Assembly: GCA_902575725.1 (NCBI GenBank)
Contig: CACGSS010000002.1
Span: 1-64,000, forward strand
DNA: 64,000 nt
Source: an uncultured Alphaproteobacteria bacterium
Lineage (GTDB): Bacteria; Pseudomonadota; Alphaproteobacteria; HIMB59
Direction of reading: 5' to 3'
Shown: positions 16,530 through 25,631 of the stretch, one piece after another
Layout: each line of letters begins with the position of its first letter
How positions within the stretch are numbered: position 1 is the stretch's first letter
Notes under the pieces: model-generated
Databases searched by the model: none
Seen by the model: the letters and a program-made list of their open reading frames with translations, nothing else
Told to the model about the DNA's origin: nothing
Program-made: the position numbers and the translations under genes

Positions 16530-17605
16530 TGGCAGATATAGAACTCAGCTCAATTAATAAATTCTTTGGAAAAACCCATGTAATAAAGGATTTTTCACTC
16601 AATATTAAAAGTCAATCATTTACAACACTTGTTGGGCCCTCTGGGTGTGGAAAGTCGACATTATTACGGATGATAGCTGGGTTAGAAGAAACTAATTCGG
16701 GAAAAATATCAATTGGTGGAGAAGAAGTAAATAACCTCCCTCCTAAAGAAAGAAATATTGCCATGGTTTTTCAATCATATGCTCTTTACCCCCATATGAC
16801 TGTTTTTGATAATATGGCATTTGGACTGAAATTAGAGAAAAGGCCTAAAGATGAAGTTAAAGATAGAGTACATGAGGCTGCAAAAATTTTACAAATTGAA
16901 GATTATCTTCTAAGAAAGCCTAAACAGCTATCAGGAGGTCAAAGACAAAGAGTTGCTATTGGTAGAGCAATAACTAGAAAACCTAAAGTCTTTTTATTTG
17001 ATGAACCTTTATCTAATTTAGATGCCGCTTTAAGAGTTCAAATGAGAATTGAATTAGCAAAATTACATGACCACTTGGATGCAACCATGGTTTATGTGAC
17101 TCATGACCAAACTGAGGCAATGACTTTATCTGATGAGATTGTTGTGTTAGATCAAGGTGAAATTTCTCAACAAGGTAGGCCTATAGAATTATATAATAAC
17201 CCAAAAAATTTATTTGTTGCAGGTTTCATTGGTTCTCCAAAGATGAATTTTATAAATGCTCAAATTTCATCAATAGATCAAAATAAAGTTGAAATTAATG
17301 TTTTAGGTTCAAAGATTACAATTTCAAAAAAAATTAATTCAAATGAAAATAGTGATATTATTTTTGGAATTAGACCTGAAGATATAATAATTACTGATGG
17401 CTCAGATTATGACTTCCAAGGCAAAGCGTTCGTTGTAGAAAAATTAGGCTCCAACACTTTTATTTATTTAGATAATGAAGGTGATCCAATAGTAGTTGAA
17501 GCATCAGGGGATAGTTTAATTAAAGTTGGTGATGATGTTAAAATTAAATTTGATTTAAACAAAACAAATTTGTTCAATTCTAGTAATAAAATAAGAATTG
17601 ATTAA
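16529..17605 (+). CDS. aglK: Sugar ABC transporter ATPase, MalK/UgpC type
   Basis: A 358-residue ATPase with Walker A GPSGCGKST, signature LSGGQRQR, Walker B VFLFDEP and the switch His in VTHDQTEA. A C-terminal TOBE domain (about 240-355) is typical of the MalK subfamily. The ATG overlaps the GH4 stop (TGATG). It would power the AglFG permease; MalK-type subunits often serve more than one transporter. Confidence 0.85.
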   Translation: MADIELSSINKFFGKTHVIKDFSLNIKSQSFTTLVGPSGCGKSTLLRMIAGLEETNSGKISIGGEEVNNLPPKERNIAMVFQSYALYPHMTVFDNMAFGLKLEKRPKDEVKDRVHEAAKILQIEDYLLRKPKQLSGGQRQRVAIGRAITRKPKVFLFDEPLSNLDAALRVQMRIELAKLHDHLDATMVYVTHDQTEAMTLSDEIVVLDQGEISQQGRPIELYNNPKNLFVAGFIGSPKMNFINAQISSIDQNKVEINVLGSKITISKKINSNENSDIIFGIRPEDIIITDGSDYDFQGKAFVVEKLGSNTFIYLDNEGDPIVVEASGDSLIKVGDDVKIKFDLNKTNLFNSSNKIRID

Positions 17606-18920
17606 CTTATCTTTTCTTCAAGACTTTCCAAAAGATTTTAACTTTGGAGTTGCTACTTCCTCTTATCAGATTGAAGGAACGATGTATGGCAATTGTGGTA
17701 AATCAATTTGGGACGATTTTGCTGAGAGAAAATTGAATGGCATTGATGGGAAACTTGCTTGTAATCATATTGAATATTTCAAAGAGGATATTAAACTTAT
17801 AAAAGACGCGGGTTTTAAGGCCTATCGCTTCTCATTTGCTTGGCCTAGATTATTTCCAGACAACAATAAAGATGTAAATTTAAAGGGTGTGGATTTTTAC
17901 AAGCAATTATTAGAAGAAATAAATAATTGTGATTTAGAGGCTTTCCCAACAATTTATCATTGGGATCTTCCCATAAGATTTCAAAAAATAAAAGGTTGGG
18001 AAGATCAAGAAACCTGTAAACATTTTGGAGAATTATCTTTTTTCATATCAAAAACATTTGGAGATCAATTTGAAAAAATTTCAACCATTAATGAGCCTTG
18101 GTGTGTTTCTTGGTTAAGTCATTATTTAGGAGAGCATGCACCAGGTATTAAAAATATTCAATCAGCTGCTAAAACTATGCATAATATTTTATTTGCACAC
18201 TCGCAATCTGTTGAAGCATTAAGGTCATGTAATGATCATCAGATCGGAATAGTTTTAAATAATCAATTTGGTCAACCTATAGATAGTAATGAAGAAAATA
18301 TTCAAGCAACAAAACTGTTTGATGAGATTCATAATAGATGGTTTTCCGATGCTATCTTTAAAGGTAAATATCCAGAATTAGCTTTATCCATCCTAGAAAA
18401 ATACCTCCCAGAAAATTACAAAACACAATTAGAATTAATATCTTCACCAATTGATTGGATAGGATTGAATTATTACACCCGGTCTTTAATCAAATATAAA
18501 AAATCAGATGATGGTATCAATTATGAGTGTAATAGTGGGGTGCTAAAAAAAACAGATATGGGGTGGGAATTTTATCCTGAGGGATTGAGCTACTTTATTA
18601 AAAGAATTAATAAAGAATACGATAATAATATTCCAATCTATATTACAGAAAATGGGATGGCTAATAATGACAAATTATCTTTAGGAAATAGTATTAAAGA
18701 TCATGATAGAATAGAATTTTTCAATATACACTTAAAAGAGGTGTTAGATTGCGTGAATGAAAAATTACCAGTCAAAGGGTATTTTGCTTGGTCATTACTT
18801 GATAACTATGAGTGGGCCTTTGGTTACTCAAAAAGATTTGGTTTAGTTTTTACTGATTTCCAAAACTTTAAGAGAATACCCAAAAATTCTTATTATGAAT
18901 TTCAAAAATACTTGAAATAA
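17598..18920 (+). CDS. GH1 beta-glucosidase family enzyme
   Basis: A 440-residue glycosidase starting at a TTG that overlaps the end of the ATPase gene by eight bases. The retaining GH1 residues are present: acid/base E166 in TINEPW and nucleophile E351 in ITENGM. The N-terminal FPKDFNFGVATSSYQIEG and W-rich C-terminal SLLDNYEW blocks are intact. No signal peptide, so cytosolic. Its place in an alpha-glucoside operon is notable, because GH1 acts on beta-glycosides. Confidence 0.85.
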   Translation: MINLSFLQDFPKDFNFGVATSSYQIEGTMYGNCGKSIWDDFAERKLNGIDGKLACNHIEYFKEDIKLIKDAGFKAYRFSFAWPRLFPDNNKDVNLKGVDFYKQLLEEINNCDLEAFPTIYHWDLPIRFQKIKGWEDQETCKHFGELSFFISKTFGDQFEKISTINEPWCVSWLSHYLGEHAPGIKNIQSAAKTMHNILFAHSQSVEALRSCNDHQIGIVLNNQFGQPIDSNEENIQATKLFDEIHNRWFSDAIFKGKYPELALSILEKYLPENYKTQLELISSPIDWIGLNYYTRSLIKYKKSDDGINYECNSGVLKKTDMGWEFYPEGLSYFIKRINKEYDNNIPIYITENGMANNDKLSLGNSIKDHDRIEFFNIHLKEVLDCVNEKLPVKGYFAWSLLDNYEWAFGYSKRFGLVFTDFQNFKRIPKNSYYEFQKYLK

Positions 18921-18926
18921 GTGTGT

Positions 18927-19661
18927 CTACCTTATACTTCTTCCACCATCTACTGGTATAGTCAAACCCGTCATAAAAGATGCACTCTCACTTGCTAAAA
19001 AATATATTACATTGGCCACTTCTTTTGGTTTGCCAACTCTTCCTATGGGATGGTTTTCTCTCATTCTTTTTTGATACTCTTTCAGTGATAAATCTTTTTT
19101 AAAGGAAGCCAACATTGGTGTTTCAATGGCCCCTGGAGCGACAGCGTTTACTCTGATTTTATATTTTGTTAAATCCAGAGCAAGTGACGCTGTAAAAGAT
19201 ATTATCGCACTTTTAGAAGTCGCGTATGCCAACATATTTTTTGCTCCTCTAATACTGTTTATTGATGCAACATTTATAATTGAAGAATTTTTAGCTTTTT
19301 TAAGAAAAGGTAAAATATACTTACAAGCAAGAAAGGTGCCAGTTACGTTATTGTTGAGATGGTATGACCAATCACTCATAGACGTGGTCTCTAAATTTCC
19401 ACTCAATCTGACACCTGCGCTATTCACTAAGACATCAATATTTTTAATTTTTTTTTTAATATACAGAGCTAGATTTTCCCAATCCTTATTCTTAGTAATA
19501 TCAATGCGATGATATTCGATATCTTTAGTATTTTTGTTATTATTATTTTTAAGGTAAGTACAAATAACTTTGTATCCGTTATCTAAAAAAATTTTAGATG
19601 TGCTTTTTCCTATTCCTGACTCAGCGCCTGTTATTAAGGCAACTCTTTTTTTAGATGTCAA
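18927..19661 (-). CDS. Short-chain dehydrogenase/reductase
   Basis: A 244-residue SDR with cofactor motif TGAESGIG, NSAG, active-site Ser in NVAS and YATSK catalytic pair, and the C-terminal VDGGRSIR end of classical SDRs. It lies three bases downstream of iolD in the same direction, so a sugar- or inositol-derived keto substrate is likely. It resembles FabG-type and gluconate/glucose dehydrogenases equally; the substrate cannot be told. Convergent with the GH1 gene. Confidence 0.8.
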   Translation of the reverse strand: MTSKKRVALITGAESGIGKSTSKIFLDNGYKVICTYLKNNNNKNTKDIEYHRIDITKNKDWENLALYIKKKIKNIDVLVNSAGVRLSGNLETTSMSDWSYHLNNNVTGTFLACKYILPFLKKAKNSSIINVASINSIRGAKNMLAYATSKSAIISFTASLALDLTKYKIRVNAVAPGAIETPMLASFKKDLSLKEYQKRMRENHPIGRVGKPKEVANVIYFLASESASFMTGLTIPVDGGRSIR

Positions 19662-19664
19662 AAA

Positions 19665-21509
19665 TTAAACACCTTTACGTTGTTTGCTCTTTCCAGACTC
19701 AAAATCCTCAAGGGCATTTTTATTATTATCAGTAATTGGATCTTGTAATGTTGGGCTTTCCCAAAATGCAGTCCCCTCTAACCATTCATAGCCATGAGTT
19801 TTAATTGTAATAACATAAGTTTTATCTGAATCTTTGGCCCTTTTATAAGCTGCCTCTAACTCTGAAGTTGAGCTTACAGTCTCTGCATTAGCTCCCATAC
19901 TTTTTGCGTGATTTTCAAAATCTACAAATTTAAGATTGGTCGCTCTAGCCGCACGAAGATTACAAATATATTCTTTTCCTCCTTTAGCTAATTGAAGGCG
20001 ATTAATAACCATGTGCCCTCCATTATCACATACTATAATAATGAGCTTTTGATCGTATATTACTGAGCTATATATATCTGTATTGTTTAATAAGTAAGAA
20101 CCATCACCAACAAATACCACCACGTCTTGATCGGGTTTCGCCATTTTAATTCCTAGTGCGCCTGAAATTTCATATCCCATACAACTAAAACCCCACTCAG
20201 TTTCAAAGGTATTAAGCTGCTTTGGTTTCCAAACTTGTACAACCTCTCCTACAAGCCCCCCTGCTGCTGTTACTACAATGTCACTTGGATCTGAATTTCT
20301 ATAAACTGCACCTACGGCGTGAGCATAGGAGGGCTCCTCTTGATTGGTGGGTCCGCTTTGTTTTTCAACATAAGCATCCCATTCATTCTTTTCCTTAATT
20401 GCTCTTTTATACCAGTCATCAGGAGCTTTCCAATCACCAAGAGCTTCAGATATTTTCTGAAGACCTACTTTAGCATCACTTATAACAGGTGTTGCTAAAT
20501 GTTTTGTGGTGTCGTATCGAGCTGTATTTACGGAAACTAATTTGAAATTAGGATTTTCAAAATTTGCCCATGAGCCTGTTGTAAAATCTGCGAGCTTTGT
20601 ACCTATGGCTAAAGCTAAGTCAGTATCTTTAGATAAACTATTTGATGAGCCTTCTCCTAACGCACCAACCGCACTAATATAATACGGATCATCTTTAGTC
20701 ATACAACCAATACCCATTACCGTTGAAGTGACAGGAATGTTATGTTTTTTAGCAAATTTTGAGAGTTCTTGCTCTGCTTCAGAGTAGAGCACACCTCCTC
20801 CTGAAATAATAATAGGTTGTTTTGAGTTTTTTATTTTTTCGACTGCTTGATTGATCTGACTTGGATCTGGATGAACTCTTCTTATCTCATGTACTTTTTC
20901 TTCGAAAAATACTTCAGGGTATTCAAATGACTCTCCTTGAACATCTTGTGACATTGCAATAGTTGCTGGTCCACAGTCAGAGGGATCAAGCATGACTTGG
21001 ATAGCTTGAGGAAGAGAAGCAAGAATTTGTTCTGGTCTTGTAATTCTATCGAAATACTTTGATACAGGTTTAAAAGCATCATTTGCGGTTTCAATAGGTG
21101 AGTTGAAATTTTCAACTTGTTGCAAAACAGGATCAGGAAATCGACTAGCAAAAGTATCTCCTGGTAATAACAATATTGGAAGTCGATTGCTCAGAGCTAC
21201 TGCTGCAGCTGTAACCATATTTGTTGCCCCAGGACCTACTGATGAGGTGGCAATAAAAATTTGTTTTCTTCTCATGGCTCTCGCATATCCAATACCAGTC
21301 AAAGCCATACTTTGTTCATGATGACCTCTAAAACCAGGAAGGTCAGACTGGAACTCTTCCATTGCTTGGCCTAAACAAGCAACATTACCATGGCCATAAA
21401 TAGCAAAAGCTCCTGGGAATAGTGGAGCTTTCTTACCATCAATGATAGTTTTTTGCGCAATTAAATATTTAAACAGTGCGTGAGCACAAGACAATTTGAT
21501 GGTTTTCAT
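19665..21509 (-). CDS. iolD: IolD, trihydroxycyclohexanedione hydrolase (TPP-dependent)
   Basis: A 614-residue thiamine-diphosphate enzyme of the acetolactate synthase fold. It has the IolD-type N-terminus (KTIKLSCAHAL, then AIYGHGNVACLGQAM), catalytic Glu in GHHEQSMA, and the TPP motif VGDGSYLLNN. IolD opens the inositol-derived ring in myo-inositol catabolism. GGAGG lies upstream of its ATG. No other iol gene is nearby, except that the SDR and the 2-hydroxyacid dehydrogenase could handle related compounds. The C-terminus is longer than usual and lysine-rich. Confidence 0.8.
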   Translation of the reverse strand: MKTIKLSCAHALFKYLIAQKTIIDGKKAPLFPGAFAIYGHGNVACLGQAMEEFQSDLPGFRGHHEQSMALTGIGYARAMRRKQIFIATSSVGPGATNMVTAAAVALSNRLPILLLPGDTFASRFPDPVLQQVENFNSPIETANDAFKPVSKYFDRITRPEQILASLPQAIQVMLDPSDCGPATIAMSQDVQGESFEYPEVFFEEKVHEIRRVHPDPSQINQAVEKIKNSKQPIIISGGGVLYSEAEQELSKFAKKHNIPVTSTVMGIGCMTKDDPYYISAVGALGEGSSNSLSKDTDLALAIGTKLADFTTGSWANFENPNFKLVSVNTARYDTTKHLATPVISDAKVGLQKISEALGDWKAPDDWYKRAIKEKNEWDAYVEKQSGPTNQEEPSYAHAVGAVYRNSDPSDIVVTAAGGLVGEVVQVWKPKQLNTFETEWGFSCMGYEISGALGIKMAKPDQDVVVFVGDGSYLLNNTDIYSSVIYDQKLIIIVCDNGGHMVINRLQLAKGGKEYICNLRAARATNLKFVDFENHAKSMGANAETVSSTSELEAAYKRAKDSDKTYVITIKTHGYEWLEGTAFWESPTLQDPITDNNKNALEDFESGKSKQRKGV

Positions 21510-21623
21510 TATTCCTCCAAAAAACTTAACCGTTAAATGATATTACACGATAGAAAGATAATTTGAATGAAAAACCTTTTAAAATTCGCACTTTTTTGAC
21601 ATAACTTTGAATCAAGAGAAAAT

Positions 21624-22586
21624 ATGAAAGTTGCTGTACTAGGTAAAGTTGACCAAAAAGGCTTATCGTTTTTGAGAGAAAACGAATTCAAGGTCTTTGA
21701 AATTGAGAATTTTGAAATACAAAACTTAAAGGAACAATTAAAAGATGTTGATGGAATTTTATTAAGAACTACAAAACTTGATAAAGAAATTTTACAATAT
21801 TGTGACAATTTAAAAATCATATCAAGACATGGAGTTGGTTACGATAATGTTGATCTTGATTTTCTCAATGAAAATAAAATTGCGCTTGGTATTACATCTA
21901 CTTCTAATGCTGTAAGTGTTGCTGAACATGTATTATCATTTTTTATTTATTTAACAAAAAATTTATTCCTATCAGATAGACTGGTTAAAGAAGGTAATTT
22001 TGAAAAAAGATCTCAGTTACCCAATTTTTTTGAATTGTATAAAAAGAAAGTACTTATTATTGGTTTTGGTAGAATAGGAAAAGAAGTTGCTAAGAGATGT
22101 CTTGGATTTGATATGGAAGTATATGTATATGATCCTTTTTTAGATAATGAAATAATAATAAGAAATCAATGTATACCGATTGAGAAAAACCAAGGTTTAG
22201 CTATAGCTGATTTTATTACTATCCATTTACCATTAAATAGAGATACTAAGAACTTTATCTCCCAAACAGAGTTAAATGTAATGAAAAAAAACTCTATTCT
22301 TGTAAATACATCGAGAGGTGGAATCGTTAACGAAAATGACTTATGCATAGCTTTAGAGTCAAAAAAAATTCAAGGTGCAGGAATGGATGTATTTGTATCT
22401 GAGCCGCCTGAGTCCAATCATCCATTTTTTAAGTTAGATAATATTTTGCTGACACCGCACAACGCTGCATTAACATTAGAATGTAGGGAAAGGATGTCCT
22501 TAGAAGCTTCACAAAATATCGTTTTTTTCTTAAATAACATGAGTGAATTAAATGTCGAAAATTTAGTGAATAAAAAATATTTATAA
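21624..22586 (+). CDS. D-2-hydroxyacid dehydrogenase (SerA-like fold)
   Basis: A 320-residue NAD-dependent dehydrogenase. The NAD motif is GFGRIG, and the catalytic set is Arg in NTSRGG, Glu in SEPPE and His in TPHNA. It lacks the ACT domain of full-length SerA, so it is more likely a sugar-acid or hydroxyacid dehydrogenase than phosphoglycerate dehydrogenase. It is divergent from iolD with a shared promoter gap of 114 bases, and convergent with the SMP-30 gene. Confidence 0.75.
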   Translation: MKVAVLGKVDQKGLSFLRENEFKVFEIENFEIQNLKEQLKDVDGILLRTTKLDKEILQYCDNLKIISRHGVGYDNVDLDFLNENKIALGITSTSNAVSVAEHVLSFFIYLTKNLFLSDRLVKEGNFEKRSQLPNFFELYKKKVLIIGFGRIGKEVAKRCLGFDMEVYVYDPFLDNEIIIRNQCIPIEKNQGLAIADFITIHLPLNRDTKNFISQTELNVMKKNSILVNTSRGGIVNENDLCIALESKKIQGAGMDVFVSEPPESNHPFFKLDNILLTPHNAALTLECRERMSLEASQNIVFFLNNMSELNVENLVNKKYL

Positions 22587-22589
22587 AAA

Positions 22590-23462
22590 TCAAAAATCAG
22601 CCAAAAGTTGCTTTGAACCTTGAGTCCCTGTTTTAATTTTATAGAGATTTCCGTCAGCACTATCGTTAATTGGATCTGCTCTTAGAGAGGTCACATATAG
22701 ACACGATAAATCAGAATTTCCAAATGCTACACATGTAGGTGTCTTTGTAGGGAGATCAATTTTTTCAATGATTTTGCCATTTTTTGTATCAATACATATA
22801 ATACATTTTCCCCTAACCCTTGCTGACCAATAGTTGTCATCATTATCCAAAGTGGCGCCATCTGGTTCTCCAACATCTTTGAAAATCATATTTGACTCTA
22901 ATTCATTTAATTTTTTAAAATCTTGATTGTAGCTAAATTTTTGTATCCGACCAGTTGGGGTGTCTGCAAAATACATAATATTGTCCTTTTGAGAGAAGGC
23001 TAGTCCATTAGAGACAGTAATATTTGATAAAAGATGAGTTAAGGACAAGTCTGGAGCAAGTCTGTAAAGATTTGCAATAGGTTTTCTATTTAATTTATCT
23101 GGATCTTCATTATAAGTCCCAAATACAATTCCACCATATGGATCTACTTTTGCATCATTTATTCGTGTCTTTTTAATACTAACCTCTACGTCACATATTT
23201 TTTCAAAAGATGAAAAATTTTGATTAGAAATTGCAATAAACTTTGGAAATCCAATTATATATCCATCTTTTTTTCTAGGTAAAATAAAACCAGCTCTATC
23301 TGGTAAATTAAATTTAAAACTTTGATTACTCTCATCAAGTTTCCAAATTGTTTTACCCTCGATATCTGTCCAAATTAAGCAATTTTCTTTCGAATCCCAA
23401 AAACAACTTTCTCCAATTAGATTTTTACAGTCTAGAGCTATTGAAACCTTATTTATATTCAT
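22590..23462 (-). CDS. SMP-30/gluconolactonase family lactonase
   Basis: A 290-residue six-bladed beta-propeller. The metal-site Glu is in GESCFWD at the N-terminus, with GLAFSQKDNIMYFADT and GEPDGA as the family blocks. These enzymes hydrolyse sugar lactones to sugar acids. It lies 35 bases downstream of the PQQ-type sugar dehydrogenase, which would make lactones, though that enzyme is exported and this one has no signal peptide, so the two act in different compartments. Confidence 0.8.
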   Translation of the reverse strand: MNINKVSIALDCKNLIGESCFWDSKENCLIWTDIEGKTIWKLDESNQSFKFNLPDRAGFILPRKKDGYIIGFPKFIAISNQNFSSFEKICDVEVSIKKTRINDAKVDPYGGIVFGTYNEDPDKLNRKPIANLYRLAPDLSLTHLLSNITVSNGLAFSQKDNIMYFADTPTGRIQKFSYNQDFKKLNELESNMIFKDVGEPDGATLDNDDNYWSARVRGKCIICIDTKNGKIIEKIDLPTKTPTCVAFGNSDLSCLYVTSLRADPINDSADGNLYKIKTGTQGSKQLLADF

Positions 23463-23497
23463 TTCAAAATAATCTTTATTTAGAACATAGAGAATAA

Positions 23498-24580
23498 TTA
23501 GGGTTTAAGAACAAATAAATTTGAGTCCCTTTCATCTGCGATAACATATATATTGCCTAGTTGATCTATCTCTACATCTCTTACTCTTCCAATTTTATCT
23601 TTAAAAATTATCTCCTCTTTAACAAATTTATTATCTTTTCTGTGTAAAATAGACAGGTATTGATATTTTAGTGAAGATACTAAGAGTGAATTTTTCCACT
23701 CTGGAAATGCATCTCCATGATAAAACTTAATACCACTAACTGCAATTGATGGCACCCAAATAAAATCAGGTTTTATAAATCCAGGCTCCCACGCATTACC
23801 GTCACCTATTTTAGTCCCTGAGTAATTAGTGCCACCCCAACCTATTTTTTTCCAACCATAATTAGATCCACTTACAACTTTTCCTATGAAGTCGCCTCCT
23901 TTAGGTCCATGATTAGATATGTAAATTGAATTTGTTTGAGGATCCAATGTCATCCCTTGAGGGTTTCTAACACCAATTTGGTATAACTCAGGTAACCAGT
24001 TATTGCCTGAAATGAAAGGATTATCGTCAGGTAATTCACCATTTTTGTGAATTCTGATTATCGCTCCAATAGAGTTTGAAAAGTCTTGGGCAATCATACC
24101 CTTTCCTCTTTCCCCGATACTTGCATAAAGATAATCATCAAGAATTTCTATTCGTGAACCAAAATGCTTACCATTACTGAAGTATGGTAGTGCTTCATAA
24201 ATAAGTTTTTCATTTATGAGGATATTGTTTTTAAACTCAGCACGATAAATGGCAGTAGTGTATTTACCATTTTTTTTAATGGAACCAGTGACCCATATAA
24301 TATTTTTATCACTTACTATATCTAGAAGTCCTCCTTGTCCATGTTGAACAAAAGGAATTTTATGATCAATTTTTGTTTGTGAATAATCGTTTGTATTTAC
24401 ATGGAAAATTTCACCTGATTTTTGAGTGATCAATAAGTTATCATCTATCCAACTCATTCCCCAAGGATTATTTAACGATACTGATGTCTTCTCTAAAGTT
24501 AGAGAATATGTGTATGCACTAAAGAAAAATAGACAAAATGTAAATAAAAAAGTTTTTTTAAATGAGTTTATTATCTTCAT
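23498..24580 (-). CDS. PQQ-dependent aldose sugar dehydrogenase (YliI/Asd type), exported
   Basis: A 360-residue beta-propeller with an N-terminal signal peptide (about 1-26). LNNPWGMSW, HGQGGLLDI, FGSRIEI, GVRNPQGM and NHGPKGGDFIG match the soluble aldose dehydrogenase/sorbosone dehydrogenase family, which uses PQQ and Ca2+. It would oxidise aldoses in the periplasm. Its start overlaps the end of the upstream transporter ATPase by 23 bases, so it is part of the glpV-type operon. No PQQ biosynthesis genes are in the window. Confidence 0.8.
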   Translation of the reverse strand: MKIINSFKKTFLFTFCLFFFSAYTYSLTLEKTSVSLNNPWGMSWIDDNLLITQKSGEIFHVNTNDYSQTKIDHKIPFVQHGQGGLLDIVSDKNIIWVTGSIKKNGKYTTAIYRAEFKNNILINEKLIYEALPYFSNGKHFGSRIEILDDYLYASIGERGKGMIAQDFSNSIGAIIRIHKNGELPDDNPFISGNNWLPELYQIGVRNPQGMTLDPQTNSIYISNHGPKGGDFIGKVVSGSNYGWKKIGWGGTNYSGTKIGDGNAWEPGFIKPDFIWVPSIAVSGIKFYHGDAFPEWKNSLLVSSLKYQYLSILHRKDNKFVKEEIIFKDKIGRVRDVEIDQLGNIYVIADERDSNLFVLKP

Positions 24581-25631
24581 ATATGCAGCAATGTTCTGCT
24601 GGTAATTTTAGAATAACTTTTTCTGACGGTATGTCTAATTCTCTTTTAACTTTTGCTTTTATTTTAAATGTATCAAAAGATGCTGTGATAAGTTTATAAT
24701 TTCCAAAATCCTCTACTTCTATAACGTCTGCCTCTAATGAATTATCACTATGTTCATTTTCAACTGTAATATACTCAGAACGAATTCCTAGTTTTAGATT
24801 TTCTGAGTTAGAATTGTTAATATTTGTTCGAACTTTGAATGAATTAGCACCTATACTAATTTCGTTTTCAGAACTTGCGGAGCATTCATATAAATTCATT
24901 GCAGGTGACCCAATAAAATAACCAACGAATGTTGTTTGAGGTCTTTCAAAAAGATCCTTTGGTGATCCTGCCTGCACAACTTCACCTTGATCCATGACAA
25001 TAATATTATCTGCAAATGTCATAGCCTCATTCTGATCATGAGTTACATATATCAATGTTGTCTTGTACTTATCATTTATTTCTTTTAATTTTCTTCTTAG
25101 ACGAAATTTTAAGTCAGGGTCAATAACTGTTAGTGGTTCATCCATTAATATAGCAGCTACGTCCTCCCGAACTAAACCTCTTCCAAGAGAGATCAATTGC
25201 TTTTGATCTGCCGTTAATCCTTTTGCTCGATTATTTAAATAATCTTGTAAATTCAGTATTTCTGCAACCTCTTTAACTTTTCTTTCTATTTGATCCTCTG
25301 GAAATTGTCGACATTTTAGAGGAAAAGCAAGATTTTCGAATACTGTCATTGTTCCGTAAATTACTGGAAATTGAAACACTTGGGCGATGTTTCTTTCTTC
25401 AGTAATCATTGAGGTTACTTCTCTTTCATCGAAAAATACTTTTCCATGGGAAGGATTTACTAGACCACTCATAATATTTAACATTGTTGTCTTTCCACAA
25501 CCTGAGGGACCAAGCAGAGCATAACGTCCGCCATCTGCCCAAGAAAGAGACATTTCTTTTAAAGCAAATATTGGGTTGCTTGCATTAGGCTCATAAGTGT
25601 GTGCGATATTATCTAAAATTATTTTAGCCAT
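24558..25631 (-). CDS. ABC ATPase of a two-ATPase polyol transporter (GlpT-like)
   Basis: A 357-residue ATPase with Walker A GPSGCGKTT and a Walker B ending MDEP. The ABC signature is degenerate: LTADQKQ replaces LSGGQ. I recall the same form in the GlpT subunit of the rhizobial glycerol transporter GlpSTPQV. The D-loop region and the switch His (VTHDQNEA) are intact. A TOBE-like C-terminal part follows. It pairs with the next ATPase to form a heterodimer. The polyol assignment is by family resemblance. Confidence 0.75.
   Translation of the reverse strand: MAKIILDNIAHTYEPNASNPIFALKEMSLSWADGGRYALLGPSGCGKTTMLNIMSGLVNPSHGKVFFDEREVTSMITEERNIAQVFQFPVIYGTMTVFENLAFPLKCRQFPEDQIERKVKEVAEILNLQDYLNNRAKGLTADQKQLISLGRGLVREDVAAILMDEPLTVIDPDLKFRLRRKLKEINDKYKTTLIYVTHDQNEAMTFADNIIVMDQGEVVQAGSPKDLFERPQTTFVGYFIGSPAMNLYECSASSENEISIGANSFKVRTNINNSNSENLKLGIRSEYITVENEHSDNSLEADVIEVEDFGNYKLITASFDTFKIKAKVKRELDIPSEKVILKLPAEHCCIYEDNKLI

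Noticed and set aside
19126..19512. Antisense frame (128 codons) inside the SDR gene
   Set aside because: The SDR motifs on the minus strand are clear; this is its complement.
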